From contig DBQG01000027.1 in the NCBI GenBank assembly GCA_002305125.1, positions 548 through 8,937 on the forward strand: 8,390 nt of DNA. The letters run 5' to 3'. The notes under the pieces were generated by a model that was not told the DNA's origin, did not search any database, and saw nothing but the letters and a program-made list of their open reading frames with translations. The translations under genes and the position numbers were made by a program. Of the stretch, positions 1-5,100 are shown in pieces (position 1 is the stretch's first letter; each line of letters opens with the position of its first letter). The stretch is from Patescibacteria group bacterium UBA1400. Lineage in GTDB: Bacteria > Patescibacteriota > Microgenomatia > UBA1400.

Positions 1-81
1 AGGTGGGATTCGAACCCACGCGAGAGTTTCCCCTCATCGGTTTAGCAAACCGACGCAATTGACCAACTATGCGACTCCTCC
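1..81 (-). tRNA. tRNA-Ser(GCT), 3' end cut by window edge
   Basis: Read on the minus strand the sequence starts GGAGGAG (acceptor stem), has a D arm with a GCA/TGC stem, an anticodon stem TCGGT/ACCGA with loop TTGCTAA (anticodon GCT at 44-46), a long variable arm and a T arm GTGGG-TTCGAAT-CCCAC. Anticodon GCT reads AGC/AGU serine codons, and the long variable arm is the expected class II form for serine. Only the first two bases of the 3' acceptor strand (CT) lie inside the window, so about six bases including the discriminator are missing to the left. Confidence 0.95.
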
Positions 82-91
82 TGATAGATAA

Positions 92-120
92 ATTATACAA
101 GAAAACTTGATTTGGGTAAA
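92..120 (-). promoter_or_regulatory. Promoter of tRNA-Ser
   Basis: On the minus strand a perfect -10 box TATAAT (97..92) lies 17 bases from a -35-like TTTACC (120..115, four of six matches). The predicted start is near 85, only about four bases before the mature 5' end of the tRNA at 81, which suits a tRNA gene with a very short leader. Confidence 0.65.
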
Positions 121-122
121 AT
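94..122 (+). promoter_or_regulatory. Possible promoter of the DUF5674-like gene pair
   Basis: On the plus strand TATACA (94-99, four of six matches to -35) is followed after 17 bases by TAAAAT (117-122, five of six to -10), giving a start near 129. It occupies the same DNA as the opposite-facing tRNA-Ser promoter, each -10 overlapping the other's -35. A second -10-like TATGAT is at 136-141, closer to the ATG. No clear Shine-Dalgarno stands before the ATG at 156. The assignment is by consensus match only. Confidence 0.35.
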
Positions 123-155
123 AGAGATTAGGATTTATGATAAAATTTTAATAAG

Positions 156-491
156 ATGATTCTAATTGAAGATAAGATTAATTTAGAAGATTTAAAGAGG
201 TTGGCTCAAGAAACCTTTGGCAACATGATAAAGGCAGTCGTAGATATTGAAAAAGAAGTAATGGTTGGGGCTATGATGCATGCTGATGAAGAGGCGTTTC
301 TTTTAAAACAGGGTTCAAAACAAACTGATTTATGAAGAATTAACATTTATCCTGAGTTAGAGCCGGAGAAAATGATTGAGTTTGATTCTATGATTAATCT
401 CCGTCCTTCACAAAATAACTTTTCTAAGAGCATAGAGGATAGCAAGGTAAGGGAAAAAATTTTAAAGGTAGTTTTAAAGACTATTCAATGA
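156..491 (+). pseudogene. DUF5674-like protein with one in-frame TGA
   Basis: From ATG at 156 the frame encodes 59 codons, then TGA (333-335), then 51 more codons before a real stop TGA at 489-491. The whole 111-position product keeps one continuous match to my memory of the DUF5674 family: an N-terminal segment with VKAVVDIEK-type sequence (here AVVDIEKEV), then HADEEAFLL, QGSKQTDL, RINIYPE, IEFDSMINLRPSQ and a helical end. In family members I recall a tryptophan after the DL of that block (LWGINLYP), so the TGA falls where TGG is expected, and the following GGA appears as AGA. No biochemical function is known to me for DUF5674. The genome reads TGA as stop elsewhere in the window, so this is a nonsense mutation, a sequencing error, or readthrough. 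Intact sequence on both sides argues that any loss is very recent. The last codon overlaps the start of the next gene (ATGA), suggesting translational coupling. Confidence 0.75.
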
Positions 492-817
492 AGTTTCATA
501 AGAGTTTAACCTTAAAAACTTGGGAACAGAAAAATTTAGCTAAACAAATGGCTAATATCGGAATGGAAGTGGAAAGAGCTATTGCCTGGAAGAAAAAGGG
601 TAATCAAGAATATAGCAAGCTGGCTTTTTACCGTTGCTTAGAGCTTTTGGATCTAACCATAGCTGATAAAAAAAACAGGATTAGGCTAATAGAACTTGTC
701 AAGTTAAGAGAGGTTTTGGTGGACTACTTTATTTATGATAATCTTTACAACTTTTCAGAAGAGAGTTGGAGTAAATACTTTTATCCCTTTTTATATGCAG
801 CCAGGAAAGATACTTGA
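488..817 (+). CDS. Conserved-type hypothetical helical protein, 109 aa
   Basis: A 109-residue soluble protein of mainly helical, charged sequence with three tryptophans and no signal peptide or membrane segment. Blocks such as SLTLKTWEQ, LAKQMANIGMEVERA, LELLDLTI and LVKLREVLVDYF suggest a bundle of about four helices. I recall similar unnamed proteins next to DUF5674 genes in Patescibacteria, but I know no function. The ATG start overlaps the upstream TGA stop as ATGA with no strong ribosome binding site of its own, so translation probably depends on ribosomes finishing the upstream gene. If the in-frame TGA at 333 really stops translation, expression of this gene should fall. It ends with TGA 24 bases before the tail-to-tail tRNA-Ala gene, with no clear hairpin terminator between them. 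A toxin-antitoxin or HEPN-like role is possible for a small helical protein in a pair, but no catalytic motif supports it. Confidence 0.85.
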   Translation: MKFHKSLTLKTWEQKNLAKQMANIGMEVERAIAWKKKGNQEYSKLAFYRCLELLDLTIADKKNRIRLIELVKLREVLVDYFIYDNLYNFSEESWSKYFYPFLYAARKDT

Positions 818-841
818 AACTTGAATTTTAATTTAATTTTG

Positions 842-914
842 TGGACCTGGCGGGATTCGAACCCGCGACCTTTTGTATGCCATACAAACGCGCTACCAAC
901 TGCGCCACAGGCCC
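842..914 (-). tRNA. tRNA-Ala(GGC)
   Basis: Minus-strand cloverleaf of 73 nt: acceptor GGGCCTG with CAGGTCC, D arm GCGC/GCGC, anticodon stem TTTGT/ACAAA with loop ATGGCAT (anticodon GGC at 879-881) and T arm CGGG-TTCGAAT-CCCG. The acceptor contains the G3:U70 wobble pair that is the known identity element for alanyl-tRNA synthetase, and the discriminator is A. CCA is not encoded (the next bases read CAA). It starts seven bases after the stop of the small basic protein gene on the same strand, so it is probably cut from the rpmG transcript. Confidence 0.97.
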
Positions 915-920
915 TTGACT

Positions 921-1067
921 TTATTTTCCTCTTTTACCAGAAAACATCTGCAATCTTCTGGAGCTTAAATCTTTAAAAGATTGATTGGGCTTGATTCCTT
1001 TTTTCAGTTGTAAAAACTCCTGCCGTTTATCTTTTATATTTATTTTTGTATTTATATTGGTCTTCAT
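921..1067 (-). CDS. Small basic protein, 48 aa, coupled to rpmG
   Basis: The frame opens with ATG at 1067, overlapping the rpmG stop as ATGA, and closes with TAA at 923..921. The 48-residue product is strongly basic (many Lys and Arg, ending FSGKRGK) with no cysteines and no membrane segment. The missing membrane helix argues against SecE, which follows rpmG in many bacteria. Composition and position between bL33 and tRNA-Ala suggest an RNA- or ribosome-associated protein, but this is inference and I do not recognise the family. No own Shine-Dalgarno is seen, which fits coupling by termination and restart. A chance frame of this length is possible, but the exact ATGA junction and the tight seven-base gap to the tRNA support a real gene. 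Confidence 0.6.
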   Translation of the reverse strand: MKTNINTKINIKDKRQEFLQLKKGIKPNQSFKDLSSRRLQMFSGKRGK

Positions 1068-1237
1068 TTAAGTTTGGTTTTTTCCTTATGGTCTGTTTGT
1101 TTTTGACATTTTTTACAGTACTTTTTAAGAACAAGCTTTTCTTCAGTATTAATTTTGTTCTTGCTGGTAACATAGTTTTGCCTGTTGCAAACAGAGCAGA
1201 CTAAACCGATTAAGAACCTATTGCCTTTTTTTGCCAT
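1064..1237 (-). CDS. rpmG: 50S ribosomal protein bL33
   Basis: A 57-residue protein with the zinc-ribbon form of bL33: CSVC at residues 14-17 and CKKC at 41-44, an NYVTSKN strand after the first pair, and a Lys-rich end (KEKTKLK). Length and the order MAKKGNR, CxxC, YVTSKN, LxLxKYCxxC match the family. bL33 sits at the E-site side of the 50S subunit near tRNA. The start is fixed by an AGGAG ribosome binding site (1250..1246) eight bases before the ATG. The stop TGA overlaps the ATG of the next small gene. The four cysteines indicate the zinc-binding version rather than the zinc-free paralogue induced under zinc shortage in some bacteria. It lies downstream of tRNA-Tyr and tRNA-Thr, recalling the tRNA-rpmG-secE-nusG neighbourhoods of other bacteria, although secE and nusG do not follow here. 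Confidence 0.95.
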   Translation of the reverse strand: MAKKGNRFLIGLVCSVCNRQNYVTSKNKINTEEKLVLKKYCKKCQKQTDHKEKTKLK

Positions 1238-1264
1238 TTTATTTTCTCCTTTTTTAACCTTTTG

Positions 1265-1293
1265 ATTGTAACAAAAAGACCAACTTTAATCAA
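1265..1293 (-). promoter_or_regulatory. Promoter of rpmG
   Basis: Minus-strand TTGATT (1293..1288) and TACAAT (1270..1265, five of six) are separated by exactly 17 bases. The predicted start near 1258 gives a 5' leader of about 21 nt containing the AGGAG site. This would make rpmG, the 48-residue gene and tRNA-Ala a unit that can be transcribed apart from tRNA-Tyr and tRNA-Thr upstream. Confidence 0.6.
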
Positions 1294-1306
1294 TTTATTT
1301 TTTTTG

Positions 1307-1378
1307 AGCCTGAGGCGGGAGTTGAACCCGCGACCCCTTTCTTACCAAGAAAGTGCTCTACCTCTGAGCTACCCAGGC
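1307..1378 (-). tRNA. tRNA-Thr(GGT)
   Basis: Minus-strand cloverleaf of 72 nt: acceptor GCCTGGG with CTCAGGC, D arm starting AGCTCAG, anticodon stem CTTTC/GAAAG with loop TTGGTAA (anticodon GGT at 1344-1346) and T arm CGGG-TTCAACT-CCCG. It reads ACC/ACU. G1:C72 and C2:G71 are the known threonine acceptor determinants in E. coli. The discriminator base is T (U73), as in the other tRNA-Thr of the window. CCA is not encoded. Confidence 0.96.
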
Positions 1379-1386
1379 AAGATAAG

Positions 1387-1471
1387 TGCTAGGGGTAGGA
1401 TTCGAACCTACGTAGGCCTTACGACCGCCAGTTTTACAGACTGGTGCGTTTGTCCACTCCGCCACCCTAGC
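1387..1471 (-). tRNA. tRNA-Tyr(GTA)
   Basis: Minus-strand class II cloverleaf of 85 nt: acceptor GCTAGGG/CCCTAGC, anticodon stem CCAGT/ACTGG with loop CTGTAAA (anticodon GTA at 1435-1437), a long variable arm and T arm TAGG-TTCGAAT-CCTA. The long variable arm is normal for bacterial tRNA-Tyr. Discriminator A, no encoded CCA. It is the first gene behind the 1526-1534 promoter and lies eight bases before tRNA-Thr(GGT), so the two are very likely one transcript. Confidence 0.96.
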
Positions 1472-1482
1472 ATTTTAAACAC

Positions 1483-1512
1483 ACTTGATTTCACCTTGAG
1501 GTGAAATCAAGT
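1483..1512 (-). repeat. Perfect 13-bp inverted repeat, leader hairpin
   Basis: ACTTGATTTCACC is followed after a four-base loop by its exact reverse complement (1483-1495 with 1500-1512). On the minus strand it falls between the predicted start site near 1518 and the mature 5' end of tRNA-Tyr at 1471, so it would be in the RNA leader. A T-rich tail (TTTT, then TTTTT at 1521-1525) follows on the plus-strand side, the classic terminator shape, but no plus-strand gene lies upstream of it. On the minus strand the trailing bases are GTGTTTAAAA, a poor U-tract. Confidence 0.85.
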
Positions 1513-1525
1513 TTTGTTAGTTTTT

Positions 1526-1534
1526 ATTATACCA
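1526..1534 (-). promoter_or_regulatory. Extended -10 promoter of the tRNA-Tyr operon
   Basis: The minus strand reads TGGTATAAT: a perfect TATAAT with the TG one base upstream that defines an extended -10. No good -35 hexamer is seen at 16-18 bases, which is normal for extended -10 promoters. The predicted start is near 1518, about 47 bases before tRNA-Tyr. It stands after the stop of the proline-rich gene on the same strand. Confidence 0.65.
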
Positions 1535-1560
1535 ATTTTGTTTTTTAAATACTAATTAGG

Positions 1561-1992
1561 TTAAAAAGTTGAATCAGTATTGTCTTGGTCAGAAACTTCG
1601 GGAACTTCCTGAGGTGTTTCTTGACTGGTAACTGGCATAATATCTTCATTTTTTTCTTCAGGAACACTAAGCGGTCCTGGTTCTGGTTCAGGTACTAAAG
1701 GTCCTGGTTGTTCTGTAACTGCCGGGACTTCTGGTTGAACCGGAGCCGGAGGAACAGGTTGAGTCGGTTGAACGGGCTCTTCTGTTATTCCTGTTGTTGG
1801 GGTTGACGGTGATGGAGCAGGAGGATTAGTAGACGGAGCTGTTCCTGGCATAATTGGTTCTGGTTCAGGATTAGAAACTGGCTCGTCTACAGGATTTGTA
1901 TAGTCAGGAGCGGGTGTTTGTGGTTGATCTTGAGTTTGGTTGGGATCAGTTGTTCCTCCTCCTGGATTAAAGACTTGATTATTATCGTCCAT
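1561..1992 (-). CDS. Proline-rich disordered protein, 143 aa
   Basis: A 143-residue acidic, low-complexity protein made almost only of Pro, Glu, Thr, Ser, Val, Gln and Asp, with runs such as PEPEP and PTQPVPPAPVQPE. There is no lysine except near the C-terminal EEKNED, no cysteine, no signal peptide and no membrane segment, so as annotated it is a soluble disordered protein. The start is well supported: a strong AAGGGGGTG ribosome binding site (about 2008..2000) precedes the ATG at 1992. A weak promoter-like pair (TTTAAT 2049..2044, AATAAT 2026..2021, 17-base spacer) lies upstream. Similar Pro-rich linkers in Patescibacteria usually belong to anchored proteins, but no anchor is present here, so its role is unknown. 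It is divergent from the giant gene, about 120 bases from that gene's likely start. The Pro/Glu-rich frame is not an antisense artefact, since no plus-strand gene covers it. Confidence 0.85.
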   Translation of the reverse strand: MDDNNQVFNPGGGTTDPNQTQDQPQTPAPDYTNPVDEPVSNPEPEPIMPGTAPSTNPPAPSPSTPTTGITEEPVQPTQPVPPAPVQPEVPAVTEQPGPLVPEPEPGPLSVPEEKNEDIMPVTSQETPQEVPEVSDQDNTDSTF

Positions 1993-2076
1993 TCTTTTTC
2001 ACCCCCTTTAAGAAAATTTAATTATTAATTTCATTGTAAAGAAATTAAAAAAGGGTGTCTAGAGGTGTTATAAAAG

Positions 2077-2105
2077 TTGTGCGTTATTTTATTTTTATAT
2101 ATGAT
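2077..2105 (+). promoter_or_regulatory. Candidate leaderless promoter of the giant gene
   Basis: TTGTGC (2077-2082, matching TTG of the -35) and TATGAT (2100-2105, five of six to -10) are 17 bases apart. The predicted start is at about 2112, the A of an in-frame ATG. A -10 box ending six bases before the ATG, with no Shine-Dalgarno between, is the layout of leaderless genes known from Deinococcus and Actinobacteria. It also makes the longer GTG starts upstream unlikely to be on the mRNA. Confidence 0.45.
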
Positions 2106-2111
2106 GAAAAT

Positions 2112-5100
2112 ATGACTGAAGATAGAGAATTAAAAGTTCAAAAAGGGGGAGAAAAATCAACAGGAGTGGAAGCTCCAAAACCAGAGCGACGTTTAAAAGA
2201 AGAACATTTTGACAGGATTAACCAGCTTACTGTAGGTAGAGAACAGGAGGATAGGGACAGGGTTTTGAATCTTTTGGGAGGCCAAGATTTGGCACAAAAT
2301 AAAAACCTGGAAGCTTTGGAGGAAATGTGTATTTTACTTGAGGAGGGAAAAGATATTGAAGCTCAACTTAAAAAACTTAAGCCTCAACAGAAAGCACAAC
2401 TTCAAGCAATGCTTTATTTAACTGGAGCTGAGGAGGTTTTAAGTGAGGAGTTTGGAGCTAAAACTGCTTTTTCCATCTATCGCTTGTTTGCTAAAGATAA
2501 TCAGAGGAGCAACGTTCAAACAATTAAAAAAGAAGTAGCTTTATTAGAACAAGTTAGTGATGTATTTCGTGGAGATGAGGACAGAGGTGTGGAGGCAATT
2601 AAAAAAAGAACAGCGGCTATTTTTAGTCAGCTTAATGAAGAAACCTTCGATGGAAATAATAAAGCCATTTATCAGGCTTTTGACAAAATGAGCAAAATTA
2701 TGCTTGTTGATGAAGGTAGGCAGGAACAGGTTAATGAAAGTGAGATTTATTGGAAATGCTTTTCTTTAGATCAACTCCCCGCTGCCTATGCTTCTGAGGA
2801 TGAAATCAAAGATTTAATAGATCATTGTGGAGAAGATCCGGTAATGCTGGCCAAAATGGCGCAAGAGCTTAGTGATATTGATAAACTTGCTGATTTTGCT
2901 GCTCTTTTAGATCAAAAACTGTTAGTTCATGCTTTAAATGAGGGAGAGGGGGTAAGTGATATTGTTTTAAAATCAAGTTTAAGTGATAGGGAATTGATTA
3001 CAGACTCTTTGATGGCAATAGTTCAGCATTGGGATGAGTTTACTGATCCTGAACAGCAAGCATTGGTATTAAGCAGCTTGGCACAAACTGATAGATATAA
3101 TAAATTTATATGTCAGGCGGTTGAGGCTGGTATTAAACTGCCGGACGGGTTTTTGGAAAGATATCAAAGTCTTAATCCTTATGAAAAAGGAAAAGTATTT
3201 ATAGCTGCTTTAAGCTCTTCTTCTGTTAAAGAGTTAGGAGTAGAGGAAGGATTACCTGACTTTTTAAAACAGGATTTACAAGATGGTAAATTTAAACCTT
3301 CTTCTTTATATTCTAGGGCCTTACTAGCATCTTTAGAAACAGGTGTAGAGTTGCCGGCAACTCTCATAGCTCAAGCCTTGCAAGATCAGCAAGTAAGAGG
3401 TGAAACTGTTTGTAGCTTGCTTTTAGACGGTGGTTTAGAGCTGTTTAATGCTGTTCCTGAGGAAGTAAGGGAGCAGCTTATTGCCGAACCTTACTCTTCT
3501 AAACAAAGCAGAGAGATAGTAGATGCTCTTTTAAGAAAAAAAGAGCTTTACGCTTGTTCTCAAGAATTGATGAATGTTTTGCAGGTAGACGCTGATATGG
3601 TTTTAGGTTGGTTTGGTCAGAGCGTAAAAGAGGAAATCCCTCAGGGACTTAAAGAAAAAGCTGGTGCGGTTAAATTAACCGAACGCAACAAAGCTGATTT
3701 ATTACAAAGAGCTGTTTTTAGAGGAAGCTTGCAGGTGTTGGTTGATTATGGCGGTCAAGAGCTTTTAAATCAGTGTTTGGATCTTAAAAAACTAGGTTCA
3801 GCAAATGCCAGTGATTTACTGCGGACAGCTTTGCATGTAGGTTGGCAGACCACTCCGCCTGAGGTAAGAAGAATTTTAACGGAAAATAAATGGGATGTTT
3901 TAGACTCTGCTTTCTTGCAAACAAAAGATATTCAGGCTATTGCTACGATGGTGCAAAAGTCAGGTTTTACGATTAATGAAGCGGAAAAAAGCTTAGATTT
4001 TACTGATCCTGAGGTAGAGAAGTTAAAAGCACTGTTTATTGGCTGTAGTGAGCAGGATGTTAATAGAGTTCTGGCGTCAGTTGATTTTCAAAAGCATTAT
4101 CCCGAGTTTTACCAATTAGCTCAATCAACAGTTTCTTTGGGGGAAAGGGCTTTAATTGTTAGAACTGCCTATCAGGGAATGGATGGGGCAAGAGTGCAAA
4201 AACTGCTTGATCAAGCAAGAGTTCAGCCTAATGCTAGGTTTAAGACAAGTTCAATGTTAACAGAATTGCATACTCAAGGTATTTACTGGGAAAACTGGGA
4301 AGATGTGGATCGGTCTAAGCTTACTTCTGTTGAAGGAATAAAGGATTATTTTGACGAAAACCCTTCAAAATTAACTGCTGATCAGTTAGTTTCTTTTATT
4401 GGTGGTAACTCTGATCCCAGCAATACAGAATCAGTTTTTTATTTAATTGACAATGCTAAAAATATTCTAGAAGAAGGAGAAGAACTTAATAACAAACATT
4501 ATCAGGAACTTTGCTGGGCAATGCTGGGGAGAAAAGGAGCTTCAGATGAAATCTTGACAAGACTTTCTATGATGGCTGGTTGGACAACTTCTGAGGATTT
4601 TACCAGACTTTTAGAAAGGGAGATGAGTGGGTGTCCTTTTGCTGAAAGAATTGAAAACATTACCAGAATGGGCAATATAGATCATGGAGATTTTAAACGG
4701 ATTTCCTGGCAGTATTTAGACTCCGAAGTTTATTTAAGCACAGAAGCTTTTAAAGTAATGTTTGATTATCTTAAGGATGATTCTGAACATGCTTATACCC
4801 AGGAGGAAAAAGCTAGATGTTGGCAAAGATTAAGGGAAAGAAGGCGGGTGCAGGATTTTACCAAACAAGATTTAAATTTTTTTGAACAGGAAGGGGTTTT
4901 AAGCATAAGTGATTTTCGCAGCTTTGCTTTGGAATGGTTTAAAGCAGGACCTGGTTCATACGGAAATACAGGAGAAATGGTAGCTCATTTACTGGAAAAA
5001 GCTGTTCCTCCGAATCAGCCTGATAGCCACGATCTGTCTTTAACTTATTTGCAAAATTATGTTTCTAAAGATGGGAGTTATCCTGATAGCAGTGTTATTA

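Noticed and set aside
333..380. Selenocysteine insertion at the in-frame TGA
   Set aside because: The expected residue is Trp rather than Cys, and I see no strong hairpin directly after the TGA as a bacterial SECIS would need.
156..491. Reassigned TGA codon (Trp as in Mycoplasma, or Gly as in Gracilibacteria)
   Set aside because: TGA is absent from the interior of the 1981-codon gene and ends the DUF5674-like frame, the 109-residue gene, rpmG and the giant gene. A low-GC genome with a reassigned TGA would use it often.
1262..1504. Plus-strand 80-codon reading frame
   Set aside because: It is the antisense translation of tRNA-Thr and tRNA-Tyr; the ELNPRPLSYQ and GRIRTYVG type peptides are well-known products of reading tRNA genes as protein.
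1483..1512. Rho-independent terminator of the proline-rich gene
   Set aside because: A strong extended -10 box lies between that gene and the hairpin, and the bases after the hairpin on the minus strand are not a U-tract. The possibility remains, so it is listed as a hairpin only.
3179..3367. Minus-strand frame of 62 codons
   Set aside because: It lies wholly inside the giant gene, has no ribosome binding site and no recognisable protein features.
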